Numbered from the stretch's first letter, positions 32,906 through 42,092 are shown. The stretch is 64,000 nt of DNA from Akkermansiaceae bacterium UBA2381 (GCA_002344215.1 DDSV01000034.1:1-64000), one strand, 5' to 3'. Made by a program: numbers and translations. The notes: generated from the sequence alone by a model not told the origin.

Positions 32906-34486
32906 TCATTCGGTGAGGCGGAAGACCATGACGCGGCGGTCGAGGCCGCGTTGATCTTCGGGTGAATTTTCTGCGTAACGCGCTTCGGTTTCGCCATATC
33001 CGACAGGGACGAGGCGTTCGGGAGCCACTCCCATCGAAACGAGGTCACGGGCGATGCGTTCGGCCCGACTCTGGGAGAGGGCGAGGTTGGCGTTGTAGTT
33101 CCCCTCAGCCGATGCGTGGCCTTCCACAACGAATCGTTCGACCGCAACGTCAGAGGCGTTCATCGCCTCGGCAAGGTCGACCACCAGGTCGTAGGAATAA
33201 GCATCAGCGAAATTGGTGGAACCCTGGGCGAAGAGGATGTCGTCAAGGACCACGGCGGAGTCCGGGTCAACGGCGTAGGAGACAGCGTAGGCACCCTCCT
33301 GTCGGTAGGCCTCAGGAAGATTCCGGTCATAGTCGGGCGCGGCCGGGGTTACGCGGTAGGGGCTCTCCGATACTGTCGTTACCTGCAGAGAATGGAGGTG
33401 ATGTGAAGCGAGAAGAACGGGCGGGATACTCTGGTAGGAGTGGTAATAAACGACGCGGCGATTCCCCCCGAAATAATAGGGATCCCGATGGGTTTGGCGA
33501 TGTTCGTGGCGCCACGAGGGGGGAGCTTCGTTCCATTCCGCGCGACCGCGAAAGCGACGGGAAAGAAAGTCGACGGAGAGTTTTCGGTCGCGGGGATCTC
33601 GTCCGACCTGTTCAGGAGAGAGGCGAGGGTAGGGCCCGGCTCCATCCCGGCGTTCGCGTGGCTCCAGGCCACCGCCGATGGTTCCTCCAAGGACGGAGAG
33701 GATCACGTCCCGTGCATCGTTTTCGTTCTCGATTTTACGGGGCCGGGCGTCCCCGCGGTCAGATTCACGGCGACCGCGGTCTTGAAGGAGACGAGTGGTT
33801 TCCGGATTGGCGCGCGTGCTCGCTTCAATTCGGGCGCGATTGACACGCTCGGATTCCGCAAGTTCCTTCTTCATGTCCTCGGGCAGGACTTCGGCGGCCC
33901 GGGGGACGGTGGGAATCTGTTCAGTCATTTCCGGTTTACCGGGCGAAGTGATACCGGGGGTCGACGGAACCGGGATGACCGGCGCTATCTTCTCTTTCGT
34001 TGGGATTCGGGTCTCCGGCGTAATGTTGGGGGTCGGTCGGGGGCGCTTTACTTCAAGAGGCAGAACTGATAAAGGACGGTCCAATTTGGGCCGCGGGGCG
34101 GCGGGAACCTCCGGGCGTCTCGATGGCTCGGGCGACTTAAGAACAGGTCTGGTCACTTCCGGGATGCCAGGAAGTGGTGGTCCGGGACGCATCTCAGGTT
34201 TTACTGGCAAAGGCGGTGTCACGGGTATCGGATTGGCCGGGACGGGAGGCTGAACTTCGCGAGGCATGACTGCTTGCGGGGCAGGTACTTCGACGGGTAC
34301 CTCGGGGCGCTTCGCGGTAGGGTCGCCTACAGGCAAAGGGGGGAGCGGTTTTATCCGGGGAACACCATCTTCCAATAACGGTGGGAGGAGTTTTCTTCCG
34401 CGGTTTTCGCCCTCCTGCGCGGATGAGGGACTGAGGGAGAGGACGATAGCAAGTGCGACTAGGGGGATTCCGGGGATTCCTTTCAT
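32906..34486 (-). CDS. Proline-rich OmpA family outer-membrane/peptidoglycan-associated protein
   Basis: 526 residues. Signal peptide about 1-23 (ALAIVLSLSPSSAQ). About 200 residues of Pro-rich repeats (PVPANPIPVTPPLPVKP and similar) follow, then a charged linker rich in Arg/Glu/Asp. The OmpA C-terminal domain occupies about 420-526: ILFAQGSTNFADAYSYDLVVDLAEAM, VEGHASAEGNYNANLALSQSRAERIARDL, GYGETEARYAENSPEDQRGLDRRV. It would tether the envelope to peptidoglycan. The ATG at 34486 is preceded by a strong sigma-54 promoter match (34524-34539). Confidence 0.85.
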   Translation of the reverse strand: MKGIPGIPLVALAIVLSLSPSSAQEGENRGRKLLPPLLEDGVPRIKPLPPLPVGDPTAKRPEVPVEVPAPQAVMPREVQPPVPANPIPVTPPLPVKPEMRPGPPLPGIPEVTRPVLKSPEPSRRPEVPAAPRPKLDRPLSVLPLEVKRPRPTPNITPETRIPTKEKIAPVIPVPSTPGITSPGKPEMTEQIPTVPRAAEVLPEDMKKELAESERVNRARIEASTRANPETTRLLQDRGRRESDRGDARPRKIENENDARDVILSVLGGTIGGGLEPRERRDGAGPYPRLSPEQVGRDPRDRKLSVDFLSRRFRGRAEWNEAPPSWRHEHRQTHRDPYYFGGNRRVVYYHSYQSIPPVLLASHHLHSLQVTTVSESPYRVTPAAPDYDRNLPEAYRQEGAYAVSYAVDPDSAVVLDDILFAQGSTNFADAYSYDLVVDLAEAMNASDVAVERFVVEGHASAEGNYNANLALSQSRAERIARDLVSMGVAPERLVPVGYGETEARYAENSPEDQRGLDRRVMVFRLTE

Positions 34487-34523
34487 GGTGTTGGCAGAGG
34501 CTGATGGTTCAACTCCGAGAGAG

Positions 34524-34540
34524 TGCAATTTCCCCGCCAA
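34524..34540 (-). promoter_or_regulatory. Sigma-54 (-24/-12) promoter of the OmpA family gene
   Basis: The minus strand reads TTGGCGGGGAAATTGCA, matching YTGGCACGRNNNTTGCW with GG and GC in exact spacing and only two mismatches. It lies 38 bp before the ATG. A CCTTGC-N5-GCA half-dyad at 34628-34644, 89 bp further upstream, may be the activator site. Confidence 0.7.
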
Positions 34541-34627
34541 TCGGGATGGAGAATTTTATAACCTATTGAAGGTGAGTGTGTTAAAAGATATTTTTTGTTG
34601 GCTACGGCATTCTGAGAAGGCGAGTTT

Positions 34628-34644
34628 CCTTGCAGGTTGCATCT
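34628..34644. promoter_or_regulatory. Possible activator-binding dyad upstream of OmpA gene
   Basis: CCTTGC-AGGTT-GCATCT matches one half and three bases of the second half of the perfect dyad CCCTTGC-N5-GCAAGGG found 87 bp upstream of the DUF1328 sigma-54 promoter. Distance to -24 is 89 bp. Confidence 0.35.
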
Positions 34645-34717
34645 ACCTGCCTCGACTATCTCGTGCAGAGTGCACAGGCTGACCCTGCAGTTTTCCAGTC
34701 GGCGTTCCGTGAAATGC

Positions 34718-34743
34718 GAAACCCCGCCGAAGCGGGGTTTCGA
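34718..34743 (-). terminator. GC-rich hairpin after DUF883 gene
   Basis: GAAACCCCGC and GCGGGGTTTC form a perfect 10-bp stem with a 4-nt loop, 41 bp after the DUF883 stop (minus strand). A short T-containing tail follows. Probably a terminator separating DUF883 from the OmpA transcript. Confidence 0.6.
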
Positions 34744-34783
34744 GTCGGGCAGCAGCCCGGATCGGAGGTTGAGGTCTAGCGCC

Positions 34784-35092
34784 CTAATTCCCGCGTCCAC
34801 GAAGGATTGTGCCGAGCGCAAAACCGACAACTAGACCAAAGGAGACAGACGCAAGGGGATTCTGGCGGGCGAAATCGAGAGCGCGATCATACTCATTTCC
34901 GACCACACTGCGGCTGCGCTCTATGGCTTCGGTCGCGGTTTCTCTCATGGTATCGGTGAGACCGTTAACTCTCTGCCGGGCGTATCTGCGGGCGTCTTCG
35001 GCAAGTTCGGCGACATCGTCTTTGAGGGTCTCGACATCGTGTCGGAGGGTATCGCCGGTGACTCCGTTGTTTTTGGATTTGGTTCGGTTCAT
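34784..35092 (-). CDS. DUF883 (ElaB/YqjD-like) inner-membrane protein
   Basis: 102 residues. Predicted amphipathic coiled-coil segment (LRHDVETLKDDVAELAEDARRYARQRV) with a C-terminal tail-anchor transmembrane segment (LASVSFGLVVGFALGTIL) and GR-rich end, the ElaB/YqjD/DUF883 layout. Enterobacterial homologs bind ribosomes at the membrane in stationary phase and are induced by osmotic stress. Part of the stress cluster; a second DUF883-like gene is at 43.0 kb. Confidence 0.85.
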   Translation of the reverse strand: MNRTKSKNNGVTGDTLRHDVETLKDDVAELAEDARRYARQRVNGLTDTMRETATEAIERSRSVVGNEYDRALDFARQNPLASVSFGLVVGFALGTILRGRGN

Positions 35093-35162
35093 ATTAGGTG
35101 GGTGTTGGTGTTTGGGTGATTTGTCGTTTAGACGGTTTAGACAACAGGGAATGGTAAATTGT

Positions 35163-35714
35163 TCAAGCGACGCTTCGTGAATGGCGTCGTCCGAGTTCAG
35201 CCAGTTCGACCGTGATAAATTCGAGAGAAGCCCGGATCCGGTCGTTGAAAGCTCGCAGTTCGAACCCTTCGAATTCTCCTGAAGCGGATTCCGTGTTCAT
35301 CAGATTGATGAGGACGCAGCTTTGCATGTAGACGGAGAGGAGGAAGTGGAAGTCCCGGTCTTTCTGAAGCAGGTCGAGGCCGTCGGAAATCATTGAGAGA
35401 AGTAAGGCCCGGCTGACGAGGCGTTTTCCCGCCGGAACCGGGTTCTGAAGATCGGCAAGGGCTTCAAAAAGAACCCGGCCAATCCGGTCCCACGGCCACC
35501 AGTCAGGCGTTCCGGGGATGGTGCGGGCGCACTGAATGCCGACATACAGCGAAAGGCAGGTGTTGGCAGAGATCAAGGTCTCACGGAGATCCTCGGCCGC
35601 GCTGGCCTCAGCGGAAGAATAGGTGCCGGAATCCCTGCCAGAGGGAGTGACGGCGTCGCGATTGGCAATTGATTCGCTCAAATCCGGAGAGGAATACGGA
35701 GGTGTCGTGCTCAT
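35163..35714 (-). CDS. Hypothetical protein of the stress cluster
   Basis: 183 residues, no recognised family. The N-terminal 45 residues are Ser/Thr-rich and probably disordered. The rest is predicted helical, with a PDWWPWDRIGRVLFEAL segment and repeated leucine-rich helices, and no signal peptide or membrane segment. It lies upstream of DUF883 on the same strand, so it may be part of that unit. Specific to this cluster as far as can be judged. Confidence 0.55.
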   Translation of the reverse strand: MSTTPPYSSPDLSESIANRDAVTPSGRDSGTYSSAEASAAEDLRETLISANTCLSLYVGIQCARTIPGTPDWWPWDRIGRVLFEALADLQNPVPAGKRLVSRALLLSMISDGLDLLQKDRDFHFLLSVYMQSCVLINLMNTESASGEFEGFELRAFNDRIRASLEFITVELAELGRRHSRSVA

Positions 35715-35988
35715 GCATTGAGATGGTTGAACTTGGATTCATCGGGAAGGAGATAGAGGCAGGAGTCCGGGGCGCTGAATTGACCGGAGCTACGAAGAGA
35801 GATCATGGACTCTCCGGGGCCGGTCTAATCTCAGGTGCCCCATATCAACCGTGAAAAGAGTTCCCTCCCGGAGTAACCACAGTTGGTTTGTTCGCTTTCA
35901 CCGCAGGTCCGCGCGATGAGGATAAGGTTCAGAAAGCCAACTGCGGTCATATCTCCGGGAGGGACGGAATTCCAGGATGAAACGCGAA

Positions 35989-36189
35989 TCAGTTCACCGC
36001 GTCTTTCACGGTGTCAGTTGCGTCCTCGACTGCGTCCTTTACTCCTTCTGCGGGGCGGCTGTCGGTGGCATCGTCTATCGCCTCACCGATCTCTTCAGCG
36101 GGCCCCTGGCGTTTCTCACAGGAAGGAAGGGTGCACACGAGGAAGGCGGCGAAGGGAAGGGCGAGCAGGGTAAGGATGTGTTTTTTCAT
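35989..36189 (-). CDS. Small stress lipoprotein (entericidin-like composition)
   Basis: 66 residues. The signal ends at lipobox LPSC (Cys24). The mature chain is a repeat of AEEIGEAIDDATD / EGVKDAVEDATDTVKDAVN, an 11-residue amphipathic pattern like LEA/YtxH or entericidin-type peptides. It probably coats or stabilises the envelope. Preceded by a sigma-54 promoter match (36226-36242) with a leader of about 25 nt. Confidence 0.75.
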   Translation of the reverse strand: MKKHILTLLALPFAAFLVCTLPSCEKRQGPAEEIGEAIDDATDSRPAEGVKDAVEDATDTVKDAVN

Positions 36190-36225
36190 AGATCTGTGTA
36201 GTGGTTACTTGACCGAACCCTCTCT

Positions 36226-36242
36226 TGCAGATCCTGGGCCAA
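36226..36242 (-). promoter_or_regulatory. Sigma-54 promoter of the small lipoprotein gene
   Basis: The minus strand reads TTGGCCCAGGATCTGCA. TGGC and TGCA are at the exact -24/-12 spacing. It lies 37 bp before the ATG at 36189. A TGC-N5-GCAAGG dyad at about 36305-36321 lies 64 bp upstream. Confidence 0.6.
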
Positions 36243-36304
36243 CATCATAACTCGTTCAAAATGAACGAAACCAACCAATCTTGGGGACTCGGGAAGATTG
36301 AATT

Positions 36305-36321
36305 GCGTGCAAAACGCAAGG
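36305..36321. promoter_or_regulatory. Possible activator-binding dyad upstream of lipoprotein gene
   Basis: GCGTGC-AAAAC-GCAAGG carries one perfect half of CCTTGC-N5-GCAAGG. It lies between the lipoprotein promoter and the end of the DUF892 gene. Confidence 0.35.
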
Positions 36322-36373
36322 CCGTTCGTGCAGATAGCCAGTCACCGGAGACCGCCTCTTCCGCGCAGGTGAA

Positions 36374-36907
36374 TCAACTCGCGGCTTCGTCGTTGATGCC
36401 GGGGCTGAACCAACTGCCGATCGCAAGCCTGGTCAGGCGGGAGTCAGTCGCAATGGACGTTTGGAGAAGTCCCCTTAGAAGGCTATCCACCTCTCCGAGC
36501 TTGAGGCAGCGCGCGAAAGCGGCAGCCGTCCCATAACCTGCGATCTCGTAGTGGATGACACGCTGCGAATTCGCGATAATGGCAGCGTCACGGGTGGCGG
36601 ATTCATCCCACTCATACGCGCTTCCCTTGCATTCGCGCACCAGTCCCTTCATCGCTTCGCAAACAACACCCTCGGGAGGAATTCCAAGAAGGGTGCAGAC
36701 CTGTTCGAGGGTGGAGACACTTTCGGAGAATTGCAGATGCATTTCTTCGACGAGTCGGACGAGATCCGGCGAAACCGCGGCAAGACGCAGTTCCTCCAAT
36801 TCGATTCGGAATCGCAGGGCCGCATCGTGGAGATCGCGCACTTGTTCACTGAGGAGGTCGCGCAGACCGAAACTCTTCGCTGCCTCCGGCAAATCGTTCG
36901 ACATCAT
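36374..36907 (-). CDS. DUF892 (YciF/YciE-type) ferritin-like protein
   Basis: 177 residues, four-helix ferritin-like fold. FGLRDLLSEQVRDLHDAALRF is helix 1. GIPPEGVVCEAMKGLVREC and AIIANSQRVIHYEIAGYGTAAAFARCL are the most conserved DUF892 segments and contain the Glu/His ligands expected for a di-iron site. E. coli YciE/YciF are induced by salt and stress. The gene sits divergent from the CHASE3 kinase (165-bp gap), consistent with co-regulation. Confidence 0.85.
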   Translation of the reverse strand: MMSNDLPEAAKSFGLRDLLSEQVRDLHDAALRFRIELEELRLAAVSPDLVRLVEEMHLQFSESVSTLEQVCTLLGIPPEGVVCEAMKGLVRECKGSAYEWDESATRDAAIIANSQRVIHYEIAGYGTAAAFARCLKLGEVDSLLRGLLQTSIATDSRLTRLAIGSWFSPGINDEAAS

Positions 36908-37072
36908 CGATGGAAAAAACGGGTTCTAAACGAAGCTAGGCGGGCGATCAGTCGACTCGCAAGCTTTTTTGCAGGGGGCTGATCGCAAAAAGGCAGTCAC
37001 ATCCTGCCGCTTCGGGGAAATAAGAAGTGTGCCGGCGTCGGGTTTTTCGATAGGCTGTCGGAAGCGGATCCT

Positions 37073-39217
37073 ATGAGAGAAAGTCGCCTCACCTACAAGC
37101 CGATGCTCGTGGTCTTTACCGGTCTGATGGCCGTGACCGCCATGGTTCTGAATGGAGCGACCTGGTCGAGAACTAAGGTCAGCATAGATGAACTCGTTGA
37201 GGCTCAGAAGGTCCGTGATCTCTGGGTAAGTCTGCTATCGACCCTCACGGACGCTGAGACGGGCCAGCGGGGCTTTATCATCACGGGTGACCCCGCCTAT
37301 CTCGCTCCGTTCATGTCGGCCAATCATCGAATTGGCCAGGACCTATCCGCGCTAAAGGATAGTGTCCGGAAATCGCCTGCCGATCTTGCCGAGATAGAGG
37401 CGATTGAGGTGACGGTGGTAAGCCGCTTCGACTCGCTGAAGAGAGTGCAGGTGGTACGGGAGCGCGAGGGCTTTGAGGCGGCTCGTGCCATTGTCGCCAC
37501 CGGCGAAGGGAAAAGGCTGATGGACGACCTGCGTACGGCAGTCGGCGCCCAGATTCAACGCAGACAAACCGTTTTACTGGAGAAGTCAGCCCGCATGACC
37601 CGGGATCTTCGCTGGGGCTACATCTGTGCAGTCGGAGCCGGTCTTGTCGCCCTCGGTTCAGGCATGGTTGCTTTCCTCCTTCTGCGCGACGCCCTCAAAC
37701 ATGCCCGCCGTGAGCAGCGTCTCGCCGAGGAGAAACGCCGGGCCGAGAGTGCGGATCGCGAGAAAAGCGCGTTCCTCGCCACCATGAGCCACGAAATTCG
37801 GACCCCGATGAATGCGATCCTGGGCTTCGCTGAACTCCTCCGGGATCGGGTCACTGAAGAGCGCGAGCGGAAGTATATCGATTCCATCCTCGCGGGTGGA
37901 CGTTCTCTCCTCCAACTCATCAATGACATTCTCGATCTCTCGAAAATCGAGGCCGGCATGCTGCAGTTAAATCCCGAGCCGACCGATCTTCGCGCGACGG
38001 CGCAATTCGTCGGTCAGTTGTTTCACCAGCTCGCCGCTGAACGCGGGATTGAGTTTCGCACCGAGATCGATGACGTGATTCCCCGGTCCCTCTTTTTTGA
38101 CCATCTCCGGCTCCGGCAGATCCTCATCAACGTGGTTGGAAATTCCTTCAAGTTCACCGGACAGGGCCATGTCACCCTTCGTATCCGGGGCGAGCCCGAA
38201 AAGGGAGATCTCAGTCGCATCCACATCATTGTCGAGGTTGAAGATACCGGACGAGGCATACCGGCGGACCGGCTCGATTCTGTTTTCCGGCCCTTCGTTC
38301 AGGTCGAAGGGAGCGGAAAAGCTGCCGGTGTTCCCGGAACGGGGCTGGGACTATCCATCGTTCAACGTCTCACCCGCCTTATGGAGGGAACCGTTACGGT
38401 ACAAAGTGAGGAGGGGCGCGGTTCCCTCTTTCGTTTCGATTTCCCCGGAGTCGAGGTGTCGTCGCGATTGGCGGAGTCAATTACCGGAGACGAGGATGAG
38501 GCGAGTGACTTCAATGATTTCCGCGCCTCCACCATCCTTGTGGCCGACGACAATGCAATGAACCTTGAACTGCTCTCGGGCATATTCGAGGGCACTCATC
38601 ATCGTATTCTTTTCGCCCCGGACGGAGAATCGGCGGTCGAGACGGTCATGCGGGAATCGCCCGACCTCGTTCTCATGGATGTGCGCATGCCGAAGAAGGA
38701 CGGCCTTGAAGCTCTCGCAGAGATCCGGGGGGATGCCCGTTTCCGCCTGCTCCCGGTGATCGCGGCAACCGCCTCAAGCCTTGGGAGCGAGGACGCCCAG
38801 GCTCGCCGGAAGTTCGACGGCTACCTCCGCAAACCGTTTTCGCGTTCACAACTTTATGCCCAGATAGCGCAATTCATTCCTCTTGCAAAGGAGGAGGAGG
38901 GGGAGGGAGGCGCGAACCCCGACGACCTTCCTGCCTCATCGGGGCAGGCGGAGCAATGGCATCGGCTTTCCGGGGTTCTCGGCGAGGCGGTTACGGACGA
39001 TCTCCCTGAATTGCTGCGATCGATGTCGGTGGCCGAAATTGAACGATTTGCGCGACGACTGCGGTCTCTTGCCCGGGAATCCTCGTGCGAACCTCTTGCC
39101 CGCTACGCGGAATCGCTCGAGTCAGATGCCGCTTCTTTTTCTCCTGATCAGATGGAAAACTCTCTCATGCGATTCCCCGGGGTTGTTGAGGCGATCCGCT
39201 CTGCATCCGCTCCCTGA
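37073..39217 (+). CDS. CHASE3 hybrid histidine kinase
   Basis: 714 residues. TM1 about 11-29, CHASE3 sensor about 38-175 (TDAETGQRGFIITGDPAYLAPF is its signature), TM2 about 183-205. The short cytoplasmic coil leads to HisKA with FLATMSHEIRTPMNAIL (His240) and a HATPase with GNSFKFTGQG, VEDTGRGIP and GTGLGLSIV. A receiver domain (about 480-600) has LMDVRMPKKDG and an acidic pair VADDN. A C-terminal 100-residue extension resembles an HPt-type helical region without an obvious conserved His. First of three signalling genes; the next starts 15 bp downstream. Confidence 0.93.
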   Translation: MRESRLTYKPMLVVFTGLMAVTAMVLNGATWSRTKVSIDELVEAQKVRDLWVSLLSTLTDAETGQRGFIITGDPAYLAPFMSANHRIGQDLSALKDSVRKSPADLAEIEAIEVTVVSRFDSLKRVQVVREREGFEAARAIVATGEGKRLMDDLRTAVGAQIQRRQTVLLEKSARMTRDLRWGYICAVGAGLVALGSGMVAFLLLRDALKHARREQRLAEEKRRAESADREKSAFLATMSHEIRTPMNAILGFAELLRDRVTEERERKYIDSILAGGRSLLQLINDILDLSKIEAGMLQLNPEPTDLRATAQFVGQLFHQLAAERGIEFRTEIDDVIPRSLFFDHLRLRQILINVVGNSFKFTGQGHVTLRIRGEPEKGDLSRIHIIVEVEDTGRGIPADRLDSVFRPFVQVEGSGKAAGVPGTGLGLSIVQRLTRLMEGTVTVQSEEGRGSLFRFDFPGVEVSSRLAESITGDEDEASDFNDFRASTILVADDNAMNLELLSGIFEGTHHRILFAPDGESAVETVMRESPDLVLMDVRMPKKDGLEALAEIRGDARFRLLPVIAATASSLGSEDAQARRKFDGYLRKPFSRSQLYAQIAQFIPLAKEEEGEGGANPDDLPASSGQAEQWHRLSGVLGEAVTDDLPELLRSMSVAEIERFARRLRSLARESSCEPLARYAESLESDAASFSPDQMENSLMRFPGVVEAIRSASAP

Positions 39218-39232
39218 TCCGTACCGCCCCAT

Positions 39233-40333
39233 ATGAACTCCAAATCCATCCAGACCGTCCTCATTGTCGATGACCAGGACCAGAACCTCCAGGTTGTAGG
39301 TACTTTGCTCTCTGCGATGGGCTACGCCGTCGTCCCCGCGAACAGTGGCGATCAGGCTTTTGAGCGGATGGCGACGCGATTGCCCGATCTCATCCTCCTC
39401 GACGTGGTTATGCCTGGGAAAGATGGTCTTCAGGTGTGCCGTGAGATACTCGCCAATCCGGAGTGGCGCGAGATTCCCGTCATCTTCCTTTCAGCGGCCG
39501 ACGACAAGGATCTCGTCGTGCAGGCACTCGAAACCGGCGGGGTGGATTATGTGACAAAACCCTTCAACAAGGCCGAACTCCTTTCACGGGTGCGCACTCA
39601 CCTTGCCTTGAAGGAGGCCCGGGATCGCCTTCATGAACTCGCCGAGGACAAAGATGAACTCCTCGGCATTCTCACCCATGATCTCAATAACCACCTCGCA
39701 GGAATGCGCATCAGTGCCGGACTACTCTCCGAGCGCTACGAAGAACTGGGGGATCGCTCCGCCACACTGATTGCGAACATTCTCCGGTCGACTGACCGCA
39801 TGCTCGCCTTCGTGAGGGAGTTCCTCGCCAACCAGAGCGCGGAACACCTCCAGGTTTCACCGAGCGCATTCTCCCTAGCCGACGAAATTCACGCCGCAGT
39901 CGGACGGAATCGCGATGCCGCCACCGCAAAGGACATCAGACTCGTTGCCGACCTTGCGGCGACCCCCGTCGTCCTCGCAGACACCCATGGACTTTCACAG
40001 GTTCTCGACAACCTGATCGGAAACGCGGTGAAGTTTTCCCCGCCATCCTCCACCGTGACAGTGACGCTGTCCGACCCTGCGTTCACTTACGCCTCCTTTG
40101 TTGTCACCGATGAGGGCCCCGGCTTCACCCCCGATGACAGGGAGAAGCTCTTTCGCCGTTATGGCCGTCTCTCGGCCCGGCCGACAGGAGGGGAGCCCTC
40201 GACCGGCCTGGGTCTCTCCATCGTCAAGCGCCTCATCGACGCGATGGAGGGTCGAATCGAACTGGAGGAAAAAAACGGGACCGGGGCCAGCTTTCGTGTT
40301 CGCCTGCCCCTCGCACCCTTGGAATCCGACTGA
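39233..40333 (+). CDS. Response regulator-histidine kinase (REC-HisKA-HATPase)
   Basis: 366 residues. The N-terminal receiver has VDDQDQN and phospho-acceptor Asp57 (LILLDVVMPGKDG), then Thr/Lys switch residues (FLSAAD, TKPF). The kinase follows with ILTHDLNNHLAGM (His149) and HATPase motifs GNAVKFS, DEGPGF and GLGLSIV. No membrane segment, so cytoplasmic. It probably relays phosphate from the CHASE3 kinase to the sigma-54 activator encoded 13 bp downstream. Confidence 0.93.
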   Translation: MNSKSIQTVLIVDDQDQNLQVVGTLLSAMGYAVVPANSGDQAFERMATRLPDLILLDVVMPGKDGLQVCREILANPEWREIPVIFLSAADDKDLVVQALETGGVDYVTKPFNKAELLSRVRTHLALKEARDRLHELAEDKDELLGILTHDLNNHLAGMRISAGLLSERYEELGDRSATLIANILRSTDRMLAFVREFLANQSAEHLQVSPSAFSLADEIHAAVGRNRDAATAKDIRLVADLAATPVVLADTHGLSQVLDNLIGNAVKFSPPSSTVTVTLSDPAFTYASFVVTDEGPGFTPDDREKLFRRYGRLSARPTGGEPSTGLGLSIVKRLIDAMEGRIELEEKNGTGASFRVRLPLAPLESD

Positions 40334-40346
40334 CCCGGCCTCTGCC

Positions 40347-41717
40347 ATGGACCTTCTCATCGTCGACGACGAAAAAATCATCCGTGACGCGACTCTTCAA
40401 CTCGTCGAGGACGCGGGACATTATGCCGAAGTCGCCATTGACCGGCTTTCTGCCCTCGAGGCGGTCCGTGACGGCGAATTCGATGCGGTCCTCCTCGATC
40501 TCAACCTGGGGCCGGACAAGGGGCTCGACGTGCTCGCCGAGCTGCAGAAAAAACGTCCTGCTCTTCCTGTGGTCGTTTTCACTGCTGCTGCAACCATCTC
40601 TGCCGCCGTCGAGGCGATGAGGCTGGGGGCACTCGATTTCCTTGAAAAGCCTTTCACCGTTGAGCAATTCCACATCGTTCTGGCGCGGGTGCAGAAACAC
40701 CGGTCTCTCGCCGTCAAAGTGGCCGAGCTCCAGACAGAGGTGGCCACCCACTCGCCCGAGCCGGTCTTCGAATCGAACGATCCCGGCATGGTCGAGGCTC
40801 TCGATATTCTCTTCCGCGCTGCCCCTACTCCCGCTTCCGTCCTGATTCTGGGAGAGAGCGGCACCGGCAAAAGTGTCGTCGCCCGCGCCGTTCATCAGCG
40901 CAGCCAGCGCGCCGCGAAACCCTTCGTCACGGTGAATTGCCCCGGCCTTTCCAAAGACCTCCTCGAGAGCGAATTGTTCGGTCACGTCAAGGGCTCCTTC
41001 ACCGGGGCAATCCGTGACCACTGGGGGAAGGTGAAGGCGGCCGAGGGCGGCACCCTTTTTCTGGATGAGATAGGGGAGCTTCCTCTCGAGATTCAGCCGA
41101 AATTGCTCCGGCTCCTTCAGGACCGTGACTACGAACGGGTTGGTGAAAATATGACCCGCGCCAGTGACCTCCGTATCGTCGCCGCGACGAACCGTGATCT
41201 CGCGGCCTGTGTCGCTGAGGGGAGCTTTCGTGAAGATCTCTACTACCGGCTCAACGTCATCTCCGTTCGTATGCCTTCCCTGCGTGAGCGACCGGGCGAT
41301 CTGGAAGCGATGGCCGACGCCTACCTGAAATTCTTTGCGGATCAATGCGGCAGGAAGATCTCAGGATTCCACGCCGGGGCCAAACAGTTGATCCACTCCT
41401 ATTCCTGGCCGGGGAATCTCCGTGAGCTGCGCAATGCGATCGAGCGGGCCGTCATCCTCAGCCGCGATGGAACTCTCCAGGTCAGCGACTTTCCCGCGAG
41501 CATGAGTGGCAGGGATGACCTCCCGAGGTCAAAGCCGGGAGCATCCGGTGAGCCCGGAGGTGTCGGCGACCCGATCTCTCTTGAGGCGCTCGAACGAGCC
41601 CACATTCTGAGCGTTATCGCACGTTCGCCCAGCCTTTCCGCTGCGGCAGAGATTTTGGGAATAGACCAGGCGACACTCTACCGCAAACGGAAGAAGTACG
41701 AAACCGGCGGGGACTAA
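40347..41717 (+). CDS. NtrC-family sigma-54 response regulator
   Basis: 456 residues. REC domain with Asp51 (VLLDLNLG) and Lys101 (EKPF). The AAA+ domain starts near 150: Walker A GESGTGKS, sigma-54 contact loop GSFTGA (usually GAFTGA), Walker B GGTLFLDEIGELP, arginine-finger region RIVAATNRDL. The C-terminal Fis-type HTH ends LSAAAEILGIDQATLYRKRKKY. The ATG at 40347 begins MDLLIVDDEK. It should activate the sigma-54 promoters found at 34.5, 36.2 and 42.0 kb (inference from proximity). Confidence 0.95.
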   Translation: MDLLIVDDEKIIRDATLQLVEDAGHYAEVAIDRLSALEAVRDGEFDAVLLDLNLGPDKGLDVLAELQKKRPALPVVVFTAAATISAAVEAMRLGALDFLEKPFTVEQFHIVLARVQKHRSLAVKVAELQTEVATHSPEPVFESNDPGMVEALDILFRAAPTPASVLILGESGTGKSVVARAVHQRSQRAAKPFVTVNCPGLSKDLLESELFGHVKGSFTGAIRDHWGKVKAAEGGTLFLDEIGELPLEIQPKLLRLLQDRDYERVGENMTRASDLRIVAATNRDLAACVAEGSFREDLYYRLNVISVRMPSLRERPGDLEAMADAYLKFFADQCGRKISGFHAGAKQLIHSYSWPGNLRELRNAIERAVILSRDGTLQVSDFPASMSGRDDLPRSKPGASGEPGGVGDPISLEALERAHILSVIARSPSLSAAAEILGIDQATLYRKRKKYETGGD

Positions 41718-41722
41718 AAAGC

Positions 41723-41743
41723 TTCCCGTCGTCGGGACGGGAA
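41723..41743 (+). terminator. Stem-loop at the end of the signalling operon
   Basis: TTCCCGTC-GTCGG-GACGGGAA, a perfect 8-bp stem 6 bp after the activator stop and 8 bp before the convergent DUF1328 stop. No long T-run; it could end transcripts from both sides. Confidence 0.5.
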
Positions 41744-41751
41744 GATCCGCG

Positions 41752-41916
41752 TCAGACGATTGGTCGGCGCCCGGTGACTAGAGAGATCACAAAGAGCGCG
41801 AGGAAGATCACGAAACATACTTTGGCAATCGTGGCGGCGAGCCCCGCGAGTCCGCCGAATCCGAGAACAAGGGCGATGACAGCGATGATGAGGAAGGTGA
41901 TGGTCCAGGTGAGCAT
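41752..41916 (-). CDS. DUF1328 (YtjA-like) small membrane protein
   Basis: 54 residues with two transmembrane helices (TITFLIIAVIALVLGF and IAKVCFVIFLALFVISLV) joined by GGLAGLAATIA, the DUF1328 pattern. The family is widespread and tied to stress-inducible operons; the function is unknown. The ATG at 41916 (MLTWTITFL) is the family start; the longer frame upstream overlaps the promoter. A sigma-54 promoter and activator dyad lie upstream. Confidence 0.88.
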   Translation of the reverse strand: MLTWTITFLIIAVIALVLGFGGLAGLAATIAKVCFVIFLALFVISLVTGRRPIV

Positions 41917-41991
41917 GATATTGAGTCCTTTAGATGGGCATGGGTTGAATTGATCGCGACCAAGGTGGTCACAACGACAGACTCCATTTTC

Positions 41992-42007
41992 GCAGGGGAT
42001 ATGCCAC
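41992..42007 (-). promoter_or_regulatory. Candidate sigma-54 promoter of the DUF1328 gene
   Basis: The minus strand reads TGGCATATCCCCTGC, with GG and GC at the exact 10-bp interval; it is weaker than the other two (no TT before GC). The implied leader is about 65 nt. A perfect dyad (42093-42111) lies 87 bp upstream of -24. Confidence 0.5.
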
Positions 42008-42092
42008 TCCGTGTAAACATCGCATAATTCGCTGGTAATAAACGAAATACGTGACTGTGAACTGAATCGCCGGACGGGGTTTGGCCGCAAAA

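Noticed and set aside
36908..37072. Sigma-54 promoter for the CHASE3 kinase or DUF892 gene
   Set aside because: GG and GC pairs occur, but not with the required 10-bp interval.
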